A stretch of 50,535 bases of DNA, from positions 1 through 50,535 of the forward strand of contig PLBM01000042.1 in assembly GCA_003134515.1 (NCBI GenBank). Reading direction: 5' to 3'. This stretch comes from Acidimicrobiaceae bacterium. Lineage in GTDB: Bacteria; Actinomycetota; Acidimicrobiia; Acidimicrobiales; RAAP-2. The position numbers were made by a program, and so were the translations under genes. The notes below the pieces were generated by a model that saw only the letters and a program-made list of their open reading frames with translations, ran no database searches and was not told the DNA's origin. Of the stretch, positions 1 through 8,027 are shown in pieces (position 1 is the first letter of the stretch; every line of letters begins with the position of its first letter).

Positions 1-1
1 G

Positions 2-1501
2 TCACTCGGCGAGTCCGGCGTGACCCTTTCGACGATCGCCGGGCTGGTGACCAACGTCGAGGTGACCGCCGTTGACTCTGAAGAGGTCGACGAATTGAAG
101 GGCGACCGTCGCATGGCGAAGGTGCTCGCGCGAGCGCTCGCCACCCGCGAGCGCCCCCTGCGCCACGACGTCGAGATACCGGTGGGTCGGGCGATCGCCG
201 TGCTGCGGGCGGGCTACACCAAAGAGGCCGTCGAACGGGCCCGTCGACGGCCGGGCAATCATAATCAGCGCCGCTCGGCCGTCGGACGAGAGCTCGCGAC
301 GCGCCTGGCTCACGAGTACCACGAGCGTTTCGCGCACGAGGCACTCGAGGAGACCAACGCGGTGGGCGAGTTGGCCGAGCTCATACGCACGACGCCCCAG
401 TTCAAAGAGGCGTTGCAGCGGATCTGGCCCCGACTGTCGGGTCAAGAGCTCTTGCACGACCTTTTGGGCGCGCCCGCGCTATTGAAGGCGGCCGGTAAGG
501 ACCTCTTGAGCGAACACGAGATCGAGGTGCTGTTTCGACCGCGATTCCAGTCGCTCGATGAGATCGCCTGGACCAAGGCCGACGCCGCGCTGATCGACGA
601 AGCGAGGGTGCTGGTGGGACCGCGGCGACGTCCACGCCCCCTGCCCAAGCCCGAAGAGCCGGGCCTCCTCGCCGGGGTGGACCTCGACGCCTACTCGGGC
701 AGTCATCGCGCGGCGGCCCGTCGCGAAGCCCAACGACTCGCCGTCGTGCAGTCCCAAGAGCTCGACGAAGCGGAGTTTGTCACCTACGGGCACATCGCGG
801 TGGACGAGGCGCAGGACCTCTCACCGATGGAGCTGCGCGTTCTAAAGCGCCGTGACCTCACGGGTTCGATGACGATCGTCGGCGACATGGCCCAGGCGAC
901 CACGGCGTCGTCAGCGTCATCGTGGGACGCCTTGCTCGAGACGCTCACGCCTCGACGTCCGCCCAAGCGCGTTGATCTGACCGTGAGCTATCGCACGCCT
1001 GAAGAGGTGTTGAACTTTTCCGCGGCGACGTTGGTGGCGGCGGCGCCGGACCTGGTGCCTCCCCGTCCGGTGCGCCGAGCGGGGACCCAACCCATTGTCA
1101 AGCTCGTGCGTCCTGAGGAGTTCGCACACGCGCTCCTAGACGTCACGCGTAGTGAGATCGACGCCGTCGCGCCGGGGCGCGTCGCGGTGATCGTGGCCGG
1201 CGCACGAGTGGATGAAATGGTGGCGACGCTACGCGCCGGCGGCCTCGAGGCGGTCGATCCGCGGGACCAGGATTCGAAGGGCCTCGCCGCCGATCTCGTG
1301 GTCCTGGCCGCCGAGGGCGCCAACGGACTTGAATTCGACGCCGTCGTTGTTGTCGAGCCTGGTCAGATTGCCAATCGGGGCGCGCGCGGGGCTGAAGGGC
1401 CAACGCCGCGCGGTCTGCGCACGCTCTACGTGGCGATGACGCGTCCCACGAGGCGACTGGCCGTCGTGGCGTGTCAAGAACTTCCTTCGACGTTGCGCTA
1501 A
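2..1501 (+). CDS. HelD-like UvrD/Rep-family helicase, 3' part
   Basis: C-terminal part of a superfamily I ATPase of the HelD type, which in Gram-positive bacteria binds and recycles RNA polymerase. The frame is open to the left edge, so the N-terminal region with Walker A lies outside the window. Residues before the first Met (SLGESG) fit the family, so that Met is not the start. A Walker B motif, VDEAQDLSPMELR, lies near 799-840, followed by the SF1 motif GSMTIVGDMAQ. The helicase motif SYRTPEEVLNF is near 985-1017 and the C-terminal motif NGLEFDAVVVV near 1320-1355, with a final YVAMTRPTRRLAV block. A UvrD-like repair helicase is possible, but DEAQDLSPMELR points to HelD. It is followed by the respiratory operon on the same strand without an obvious terminator. 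Confidence 0.85.
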   Translation, partial: SLGESGVTLSTIAGLVTNVEVTAVDSEEVDELKGDRRMAKVLARALATRERPLRHDVEIPVGRAIAVLRAGYTKEAVERARRRPGNHNQRRSAVGRELATRLAHEYHERFAHEALEETNAVGELAELIRTTPQFKEALQRIWPRLSGQELLHDLLGAPALLKAAGKDLLSEHEIEVLFRPRFQSLDEIAWTKADAALIDEARVLVGPRRRPRPLPKPEEPGLLAGVDLDAYSGSHRAAARREAQRLAVVQSQELDEAEFVTYGHIAVDEAQDLSPMELRVLKRRDLTGSMTIVGDMAQATTASSASSWDALLETLTPRRPPKRVDLTVSYRTPEEVLNFSAATLVAAAPDLVPPRPVRRAGTQPIVKLVRPEEFAHALLDVTRSEIDAVAPGRVAVIVAGARVDEMVATLRAGGLEAVDPRDQDSKGLAADLVVLAAEGANGLEFDAVVVVEPGQIANRGARGAEGPTPRGLRTLYVAMTRPTRRLAVVACQELPSTLR

Positions 1502-1533
1502 ATCGAGGGGCGCGGAGTGCGCCTCGGGCCGTT

Positions 1534-1550
1534 CATTTCTACTAGAAATG
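1534..1550. promoter_or_regulatory. 17-bp perfect dyad at the ctaE promoter/start
   Basis: CATTTCTACTAGAAATG is a perfect inverted repeat with 8-bp arms and a 1-bp centre. It ends 5 bp before the ctaE ATG at 1556 and overlaps a possible -10-like TAGAAA at 1543-1548. Its position suggests an operator controlling the ctaE-qcrCAB operon. The protein that would bind it is unknown. Confidence 0.5.
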
Positions 1551-1555
1551 TAGGG

Positions 1556-2152
1556 ATGAGTCAGGCCGTTTCCCCCGAAAGCCTGGCGAAGCAAGAGAAG
1601 ATTGTCCACGATCGACCGCCGATGTTGGCCATCGGCGTGATGATTTGGCTCGGATCCGAGCTGATGTTCTTCTCGGGACTCTTCGCCGCCTTGTTTACCA
1701 TTCGCGCGCACCTCGCGACGTGGCCGCCTCTGGGTACGCACCTTGACGTCTTGCAGGCGGGCATCTTTACCCTGATTCTCATCGCCTCGTCGTTCACGAT
1801 GCAGCGCGCGGTGTGGTTGATCGAGCACCGACATCGCGGCGCGGCGCGTAACTGGGTGATTGCCACGATCATCATGGGTACCTTGTTCGTGTCGAATCAG
1901 GCCTACGAGTGGACCCACATCGCGACGCGCTGGTACACCAACTCCTACGGCTCGGTCTTTTTTATCACGACCGGTCTGCACGGATTGCACGTGATCTTGG
2001 GCTTGGTGGCGATGTCGTTCCTCTTGTTTCGTATGCGGGGCCGTGAAGGTGACGCCGGCGAGCTCGCGACCTTTCAGGGCGTGAGCTACTACTGGCACTT
2101 TGTGGACGTCGTCTGGATCGGGCTCTACTCGGCCCTCTTCTTGTTGAAGTAG
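1556..2152 (+). CDS. ctaE: cytochrome c oxidase subunit III
   Basis: Subunit III of the aa3-type cytochrome c oxidase, a membrane subunit of the terminal oxidase. Five hydrophobic segments are visible, starting with MLAIGVMIWLGSELMFFSGL and ending with the family-typical HGLHVILGL and YYWHFVDVVWIGLYSALFL. At 198 aa the length is normal for the short actinobacterial form. I chose ATG 1556 (MSQAVSPES). An in-frame GTG at 1517 would add 13 residues reading across the upstream dyad. The stop codon TAG directly abuts the qcrC ATG, so the four respiratory genes are surely one transcript. Actinobacterial bc1 and aa3 complexes form a supercomplex, which explains this order. Confidence 0.95.
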   Translation: MSQAVSPESLAKQEKIVHDRPPMLAIGVMIWLGSELMFFSGLFAALFTIRAHLATWPPLGTHLDVLQAGIFTLILIASSFTMQRAVWLIEHRHRGAARNWVIATIIMGTLFVSNQAYEWTHIATRWYTNSYGSVFFITTGLHGLHVILGLVAMSFLLFRMRGREGDAGELATFQGVSYYWHFVDVVWIGLYSALFLLK

Positions 2153-3049
2153 ATGGGTTTGACGTCACCTCTCATTAAGCGCGCGGCGCTCTTTAGTGTC
2201 GCGGGACTCTTCGTGCTCGCGCCCGGGGCGCTCTTCGTGGGTGCCGCGCACGCAGCCAACTACAACCCCACCGAGACGTCGCGACGCGACGCCGGCACGC
2301 CCAACTCCACCATCGTCATCAAGAACAAGGCCGGCACGGTGATCGAGTACGGCAACAAGTACATCCTTTACAACGCACCCCCGTCCAAGCTCGACAACCT
2401 TGGCAAGGCGCTCTTCATGGAGAACTGTGCGTCGTGTCACGGTACCCAGGCCGACGGCATCCCCGCCAACGGTACCGTGGGCGCTTATCCCGACCTCGTC
2501 GGACTCGGTCCGGCGACCGTCGACTTCTGGGTCGTCTCGGGACGCATGCCCTCGGCCAACCCCCGCGTCGTCGAGGCCTCGCGACGGCAACCGCGTCTGA
2601 CGCCAAACCAGGCGCTCGCGATCGCGGCGTGGGTGAACTCGTTGGCCCCGAGTATCCCGCTTATCCCTACGCCCAATCTCGCCAACGCCAACGTCTCGGA
2701 CGGTGCGGCCCTGTTCGCGCTCAACTGCGCGTCGTGTCACACGATTGAAGGTGACGGGGACGCGCTGGCCGCGAGCACGTTCTCGCCGTCACTTCGAAAC
2801 ATCCCGGCCTATCAGGTGGTCGAAGCCATTCGCACCGGCCCAGCCAACATGCCGCGCTTCACGGGCAACTTGAGCGACCAGCAGGTGCTGGACGTCACGA
2901 AGTACGTCACCACCGAAATTCAACACCCCAACAACCCCGGTGGGTTCGGCCTGGGCGGGCTCGGTCCGGTCGCGGAAGGCTTTGTGGGACTGCTCTTGGG
3001 CGTCGGGGTCTTGGTGCTCGTGTGCTACTGGATCGGAGAGCGCGAGTGA
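2153..3049 (+). CDS. qcrC: dihaem cytochrome c subunit of the bc1 complex
   Basis: Membrane-anchored dihaem cytochrome c of the actinobacterial menaquinol:cytochrome c reductase. It passes electrons from the Rieske centre to the oxidase, replacing a soluble cytochrome c. Residues 8-35 form a signal/anchor ending AAHAA. Two CxxCH haem sites are seen at C92-H96 and C192-H196 (both CASCH). Candidate Met ligands follow in RMPSANP and NMPRFTG. A C-terminal TM helix (about 272-292) ends CYWIGERE. The 298-aa length suits QcrC. The stop TGA overlaps the qcrA GTG (GTGA). Confidence 0.95.
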   Translation: MGLTSPLIKRAALFSVAGLFVLAPGALFVGAAHAANYNPTETSRRDAGTPNSTIVIKNKAGTVIEYGNKYILYNAPPSKLDNLGKALFMENCASCHGTQADGIPANGTVGAYPDLVGLGPATVDFWVVSGRMPSANPRVVEASRRQPRLTPNQALAIAAWVNSLAPSIPLIPTPNLANANVSDGAALFALNCASCHTIEGDGDALAASTFSPSLRNIPAYQVVEAIRTGPANMPRFTGNLSDQQVLDVTKYVTTEIQHPNNPGGFGLGGLGPVAEGFVGLLLGVGVLVLVCYWIGERE

Positions 3050-3984
3050 GCGAACCCGAAGAGCATCGCACGCCCGTGTCGCTGAGTGGTCTCAGCGAGA
3101 ACGACCCGCACCTCTTGCCCGCGGCGAAGAACCCCAAGACCGTCGAGCTGGTGATCGCGATCAACTTCTTGCTGGGCACGGTGTTGACCGCCGGCTTTGG
3201 GGCGTGCTACTGGATCAATGCCCAACCCTGGAAGCTCGGCGCCACGCTCGGAGGTGGACTGTTCTTCTTTGGTGTCGGTCTGGTCGCGTGGGGTAAGTAC
3301 CTCATGCCCCGGGGACCGTTTGTCGAAGAGCGTCACGTGCTCGCCAACAGCGAGGCCGATCGCGACGCGTTCGCGGCGGCGATCGTCGAGCGCGGGGGTG
3401 CGGTGATGAAACGGCGCAAGATGCTGGGCGGCATCCTCGCCGGAGGTCTGGGCATCTTTGGGGTTGTCGCGATGTTCCCGGTGCTGCGTAGTCTCGGGCC
3501 GCTGCCCAAGGGCACCCTCTTTCACACCGACTGGCGCAAGGATTCCTACGTCGTCGACCAGAGCGGTCGACGCGTCTCGGCCGGCGATCTCGCGGTCGGC
3601 TCGATCATGACGGTGTTTCCCGAGGGCACCCAGGACTCCGAGCGCGGCCAAGCCGTCGACCAGACGGTGTTGATTCGAGTCTCGAACCAGAAGTTCACGA
3701 CCCAAAAGGGCCGCGAGTCGTGGGCCCCCTTGGGCTACGTGGCCTATTCCAAACTGTGCACGCACCTCGGTTGCCCGGTCGGACTCTACGAACAGCAGTT
3801 GCAACTGCTGGTGTGCCCGTGTCACCAGTCGATGTTCAACGTCAACAACGGGGCCGTGCCCCAGTTCGGACCGGCGCCGCGTCCGCTCCCTCAGTTGCCG
3901 CTCTACATCGACTCTCAAGGCTTCCTTCGCGCTCAGGCCGACTACGACCAGCCCGTTGGACCGGGCTTTTGGGAGCGCGCGTGA
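3046..3984 (+). CDS. qcrA: Rieske iron-sulfur subunit of the bc1 complex
   Basis: Rieske [2Fe-2S] subunit. GTG 3046 overlaps the qcrC stop by 4 bp and has the RBS GGAGAG 6-7 nt upstream; an earlier in-frame GTG at 3022 lies inside qcrC. The N-terminal half carries hydrophobic segments (near AINFLLGTVLTAGFG, GGLFFFGVGLVAW and ILAGGLGIFGVVAM), matching the three-TM actinobacterial type. The cluster-binding loops are CTHLGC (C238, H240) and CPCHQS (C257, H260), with the disulfide pair C243/C259, in a 312-aa protein. A further GTGA overlap couples it to qcrB. Confidence 0.95.
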   Translation: MSEPEEHRTPVSLSGLSENDPHLLPAAKNPKTVELVIAINFLLGTVLTAGFGACYWINAQPWKLGATLGGGLFFFGVGLVAWGKYLMPRGPFVEERHVLANSEADRDAFAAAIVERGGAVMKRRKMLGGILAGGLGIFGVVAMFPVLRSLGPLPKGTLFHTDWRKDSYVVDQSGRRVSAGDLAVGSIMTVFPEGTQDSERGQAVDQTVLIRVSNQKFTTQKGRESWAPLGYVAYSKLCTHLGCPVGLYEQQLQLLVCPCHQSMFNVNNGAVPQFGPAPRPLPQLPLYIDSQGFLRAQADYDQPVGPGFWERA

Positions 3985-5519
3985 GCGAGGTCACGCTCAC
4001 CAACAAGCGCGCGAAGCGCCGCGCCGCGGGTCCCTACGGCAAGGTCGGCAAGGCGCTCAACGAACTTGATGATCGCCTCGGCGTTGCCAAGGGCGGGCGC
4101 ACCTTCATGGACAAGATCTTTCCCGACCACTGGTCGTTCATGCTCGGTGAGATCGCGCTCTACTCGTTCGTGATCCTGCTCGCCACGGGAATTTTTCTCA
4201 CCTTCTACTTCATCCCGAGTTCAGCGATCGTCACGTACCACGGGTCCTACCTGCCCCTCGTCGGTCAAAAGGTCACCCAGGCCTTCTCCTCCACGGTCGA
4301 TATCTCCTTTGCGGTGCGGGGCGGTCTTTTGATGCGCCAGATGCACCACTGGGCCTGCGACATCTTTGTGGGCGCTCTCGTAGTGCACATGGCTCGCGTC
4401 TTTTTCACCGGTGCGTTTCGAAAGCCCCGCGAACTCAACTGGACCATCGGGGTCACGTTGTTAACCCTGGCGATCGGCAACGGGTTCCTTGGTTACTCAT
4501 TGCCCGACGATCTCGTCTCGGGCACCGGCATTCGCATCGCCTACTCGATCATGTTGTCGATACCCTTCGTGGGCACCTACCTCGCGTTCTTCATCTTTGG
4601 GGGGAACTTCCCGGGCGCCTCGACCATCCCGCGGTTCTATATCCTGCACTGTCTGATCCTGCCGCTGGTCATCATGGGACTCGTAGGCGCGCATTTATTC
4701 CTGCTGGTTCGACAAAAGCACACCCAGTTCCCCGGCGAGGGACGTACCGAGAAGAACGTTGTGGGATCGCCCATGTTTCCGGTCTTCATGGCCAAAACGA
4801 CCGGCTTTCTCTTCATCGTGACGGGCTTTACCGCGCTACTCAGCGCGTTCGCCCAGATCAACCCCATCTGGCAGTTCGGTCCTTACGACGCGTCGCGCAT
4901 CTCCTACGCGGTCCAGCCCGACTGGTACATGGGCTTTTTGGATGGGGCGCTACGCATATGGCCCTCGTGGACGTTTCACAGCTTCGGCCATACGATCCCC
5001 TTCGAGGTTTTGCTACCGGCCGTGGTCTTGCCGGGCCTGATCTTCGGTCTCGCCTACGCCTGGCCGATGTTGGAACGGTTGTACACCAAAGACAACGAGA
5101 TCCACCATCTCTTGGATCGGCCGAGTCAACGGCCCAAGCGCACCGCCGTGGGCGTCGCGGCGCTGGCCTTCGTGACGATGCTCTTTATCGCGAGTTCCAC
5201 CGACGTCATCGCGAACTTCTTTCACATCTCACTGAACACCGTCTTGTGGCTGATGCGGATTACGACCATCCTCGTGCCCTTGGTGGCGTACCCGATCGCC
5301 TACAAGATCTGTAAAGAGATGCAGGGCGTGCACGGGGCTGGCAAACGAAAGACCCCCAACATCGTCTCGCGCACCGTCGAGGGCGAGTACCTCGCCACGC
5401 CGACGCCGGCCTACCACGACGACCTCGGGCACGACCTCGCGGCGACGGTCGTGCCGACGTTCATCGAGAGCGAGCCCGACGACACCGACGAGGGCGGCGT
5501 GAGAATCGTCGATCGCTAG
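3981..5519 (+). CDS. qcrB: cytochrome b subunit of the bc1 complex
   Basis: Di-haem cytochrome b of the menaquinol:cytochrome c reductase. GTG 3981 overlaps the qcrA stop and gives 512 aa (MSEVTLTNKRAKRR); the frame stays open far upstream inside qcrA but that part is not QcrB-like. About eight TM segments are visible. Haem-ligand histidines lie in MRQMHHWACDIFVGALVVHM and in RFYILHCLILPLVIMGLVGA followed by H. The quinol-site motif is QPDWYMGF, equivalent to PEWY. The hydrophilic C-terminal tail of about 65 residues is acidic, as in other actinobacterial QcrB proteins. It is the last gene of the operon. Confidence 0.95.
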   Translation: MSEVTLTNKRAKRRAAGPYGKVGKALNELDDRLGVAKGGRTFMDKIFPDHWSFMLGEIALYSFVILLATGIFLTFYFIPSSAIVTYHGSYLPLVGQKVTQAFSSTVDISFAVRGGLLMRQMHHWACDIFVGALVVHMARVFFTGAFRKPRELNWTIGVTLLTLAIGNGFLGYSLPDDLVSGTGIRIAYSIMLSIPFVGTYLAFFIFGGNFPGASTIPRFYILHCLILPLVIMGLVGAHLFLLVRQKHTQFPGEGRTEKNVVGSPMFPVFMAKTTGFLFIVTGFTALLSAFAQINPIWQFGPYDASRISYAVQPDWYMGFLDGALRIWPSWTFHSFGHTIPFEVLLPAVVLPGLIFGLAYAWPMLERLYTKDNEIHHLLDRPSQRPKRTAVGVAALAFVTMLFIASSTDVIANFFHISLNTVLWLMRITTILVPLVAYPIAYKICKEMQGVHGAGKRKTPNIVSRTVEGEYLATPTPAYHDDLGHDLAATVVPTFIESEPDDTDEGGVRIVDR

Positions 5520-5571
5520 CCATCTCGAAAAGGGCTGGTGCTGGACAATTAGTGACGTTTTCGCGCGTGCC

Positions 5572-5577
5572 TAACAT
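5572..5577 (+). promoter_or_regulatory. putative -10 box of the hut operon
   Basis: TAACAT ends 6 nt before the hutG GTG at 5584, so transcription would start at or next to the start codon (leaderless). No good -35 is visible. The same TAACAT and part of its flank recur before the mreB-like gene at 41332. Confidence 0.4.
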
Positions 5578-5583
5578 GGCTTC

Positions 5584-6504
5584 GTGGCATCGACGCACGA
5601 CCCCCAGTGGCCCTCGGCGGCCACGTTATTGCACCCTCAGCCGGTGTTGGGTCGAAGGAACGTGGCGCTACTTGGTGTGTCGACGTACAAGACCTCGCTG
5701 TCGACCCGGTCGTCCTTAAGTACGCCCAAGGCCATTCGCCGGGCGCTCAAGCGTTTCTCGACGTGGTCGTTTCTCGATCAGTTCGATCTGGCTGAGTTCG
5801 TGGCGCTAGTGGACTATGGCGACGTGAAGGACCCCGACGGGAAAAAGGGTTCCGCGCGCGTCGCGACGGCGCTGGCGAACATTGCCGAAGAAGCGCGCCT
5901 CACCATCGTGCTCGGCGGGGACAACGCCGCGACCTGGCACGCGTTACGCGCACTGGCCAAAGGTCACTTCGAAGAGTACGGGCTTATCACGTTGGACGCG
6001 CACCTCGACTCGCGCGAAGGCCGCTCCAACGGCTCGCCGGTGCGCCAACTCTTAGACGAGGGCCTGGACGCGCGTCACGTCGTTCAGGTGGGACTCGGTG
6101 AGTTCACCAACGCGCCGGCTTACGCCCGTCGTGCCCTTAGCGCCGGCGTCACGGTCATCGAGCGGGACGCCTTTCGAAAAGAGGACGTCACGTCGATCGC
6201 TCGACGGGCTCTTGGAATCGCGGGCGCGGGGGGACGAAAAATCTACGTGGACATCGATCTCGACGTCGCCGATCGATCGGTCGTGCCCGGTTGTCCCGCC
6301 GCGGCACCCGGCGGACTGAGCGCCGACGAGGTGCGACGATTCGTGCGCGAGGTGGCGACCTCGAGTGAGGTCGTGGCGATTGACTTTACCGAGATTGACG
6401 TCGAGCGAGACAGCGGGGACGAGCGGACCGTTCGCTTAGCGGCACTCTTGGTGCTCGACGCACTCGCGGGCGTGAAAAGGAGATCGAAGTGGCCGTCGTC
6501 GTAG
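5584..6504 (+). CDS. hutG: formimidoylglutamase (arginase/ureohydrolase family)
   Basis: Mn-dependent ureohydrolase; by context it hydrolyses N-formimino-L-glutamate to glutamate and formamide, the last step of histidine catabolism. The fold's metal motifs are present: GGDN (residues 111-114), DAHLD (138-142) and DIDLDVAD (about 223-230). The first motif is normally GGDH, so the usual His ligand is Asn here. This exchange is, as I recall, found in some formiminoglutamases. The 306-aa length is normal. The GTG start at 5584 lacks an RBS but has a -10-like TAACAT just upstream. Its 3' end overlaps hutH by 16 bp. An agmatinase role is possible from the fold alone, but the hut context decides. 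Confidence 0.85.
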   Translation: MASTHDPQWPSAATLLHPQPVLGRRNVALLGVSTYKTSLSTRSSLSTPKAIRRALKRFSTWSFLDQFDLAEFVALVDYGDVKDPDGKKGSARVATALANIAEEARLTIVLGGDNAATWHALRALAKGHFEEYGLITLDAHLDSREGRSNGSPVRQLLDEGLDARHVVQVGLGEFTNAPAYARRALSAGVTVIERDAFRKEDVTSIARRALGIAGAGGRKIYVDIDLDVADRSVVPGCPAAAPGGLSADEVRRFVREVATSSEVVAIDFTEIDVERDSGDERTVRLAALLVLDALAGVKRRSKWPSS

Positions 6505-8018
6505 GCCTCGAACCAATGACGAGAGCCCAGCTCGTCGCGGTCGCTCGAATGTTCGAACCCGTCTCGCTCAGTGAAGAGGTCCTCGCGCGACTTACCCGTC
6601 AACGCGCCGGCATCGACGTGCTCGTGACCAGCGGCGAGCCCATTTACGGACTCTCCACGGGATTTGGCTCACTCGCCACCACGTCGATCTCGCCCGAGGA
6701 GCGACGCGACCTACAACGTTCGTTGATCCGTTCGCACGCCGCGGGCGTCGGTCCCGAAGTGGAGAACGACGTCATCCGCGCGATGATGGTCTCGCGATTG
6801 ACCAATCTGTGCAGCGGCGTGTCGGGCGTTCGTCCAACGACCGCCCAGGCATACGCGGCGCTGCTCAACTCGGGCATCACGCCGATCGTGCACGAGTTCG
6901 GCTCGCTCGGTTGTTCGGGGGATTTGGCGCCGCTTGCGCACGTGGCCCTCGCGCTGATGGGTGAAGGCGACGTGCGTGACGCCGGGGGAGCGCGCCGCTC
7001 CGCAGCCGACGCGCTCAAGGACGCGGGACTGACACCGATCGAGTTGGCCGAAAAAGAGGGACTCGCGCTCATCAATGGCACCGACGGCATGTTGGGCCAG
7101 CTCGTACTGGCTATCGACGACGGCGTGGCGTTAATGCAACAGGTCGACCTCGCGGCGGCGATGTCCATTCAGGCTCTTCGAGGGACCAATCGGGTCTTTC
7201 TCGCCGAAGTTCACGCGCTGCGACCGCACCCGGGCCAACTGGCCAGCGCCGAAAACCTCGCCGCGCTGCTCGAAAACTCCGGAATCGTCAGTTCACATCT
7301 CGACGACCCCTCTCAAGTCCAAGATGCTTACTCGTTGCGCTGTGCGCCCCAAGTGCACGGTGCGGCGCGCGACACCTTTAGCTACGCCACGAACGTGGCC
7401 GATATCGAACTGGCGGCCGCGATCGATAATCCCTCGGTGCTGGCCGACGGCTCCCTCGTCTCCAACGGCAACTTTCACGGCGCGCCCGTCGCCTACGCGC
7501 TCGACTTTCTCGCCATTGCCTTGGCCGACGTCGCCTCGATGTCCGAGCGGCGCACCGATCGACTACTCGACGTGAATCGCAGTTACGGCCTACCGGCGTT
7601 TCTCGCACACAAGGCCGGCGTGGATTCGGGTCTCATGATCGCCCAGTACGCCCAAGCGGCGCTGGTGAGCGAGATGAAGCGACTGGCCACGCCGGCCAGC
7701 GTAGATTCGATTCCCTCTTCGGGCATGCAAGAAGACCATGTCTCGATGGGTTGGCACGCCGCTAGAAAGTTGCGCAAATCCCTCGACGCGTTTCGCGATG
7801 TCGTGGCAATCGAAATGCTCGCCAGCGCGCGCGCCCTAGCGTTGCGAGCGCCCTTAACGCCGTCGCCGGTGACGGGCGCGGTCGCCGAAAAGGTGAACGC
7901 GCGCTCAGGGGGACCGGGACACGATCGGTGGCTCTCACCAGAGATCGCGGCGGTGAGTGAGCTCGTGGCCAGTCGAGAGCTACTTGACCTGGTCTCACGG
8001 TTCGTGACGTTGCATTAA
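6489..8018 (+). CDS. hutH: histidine ammonia-lyase
   Basis: Converts L-histidine to trans-urocanate and ammonia, the first hut step. The MIO prosthetic group forms from the tripeptide C142-S143-G144 in GSLGCSGDLAPLAH; Cys in place of the commoner Ala is, as far as I recall, frequent in actinobacterial enzymes. Other family blocks are GLSTGFGSLA (Tyr53 just before), LINGTDGM, QDAYSLRCAPQVHG and SSGMQEDHVSMGW. At 509 aa it is full length. GTG 6489 has AGGAG 6 nt upstream and lies inside the end of hutG, indicating translational coupling. Confidence 0.96.
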   Translation: MAVVVGLEPMTRAQLVAVARMFEPVSLSEEVLARLTRQRAGIDVLVTSGEPIYGLSTGFGSLATTSISPEERRDLQRSLIRSHAAGVGPEVENDVIRAMMVSRLTNLCSGVSGVRPTTAQAYAALLNSGITPIVHEFGSLGCSGDLAPLAHVALALMGEGDVRDAGGARRSAADALKDAGLTPIELAEKEGLALINGTDGMLGQLVLAIDDGVALMQQVDLAAAMSIQALRGTNRVFLAEVHALRPHPGQLASAENLAALLENSGIVSSHLDDPSQVQDAYSLRCAPQVHGAARDTFSYATNVADIELAAAIDNPSVLADGSLVSNGNFHGAPVAYALDFLAIALADVASMSERRTDRLLDVNRSYGLPAFLAHKAGVDSGLMIAQYAQAALVSEMKRLATPASVDSIPSSGMQEDHVSMGWHAARKLRKSLDAFRDVVAIEMLASARALALRAPLTPSPVTGAVAEKVNARSGGPGHDRWLSPEIAAVSELVASRELLDLVSRFVTLH

Positions 8019-8027
8019 GGAGTGCTG

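Noticed and set aside
1229-2098. 289-aa antisense frame across the helD end and ctaE
   Set aside because: Overlaps two well-supported genes on the other strand and has no recognisable protein pattern.
3025-3918. 297-aa antisense frame across qcrA
   Set aside because: Shadow of a gene with clear Rieske motifs; composition is biased and no start context is present.
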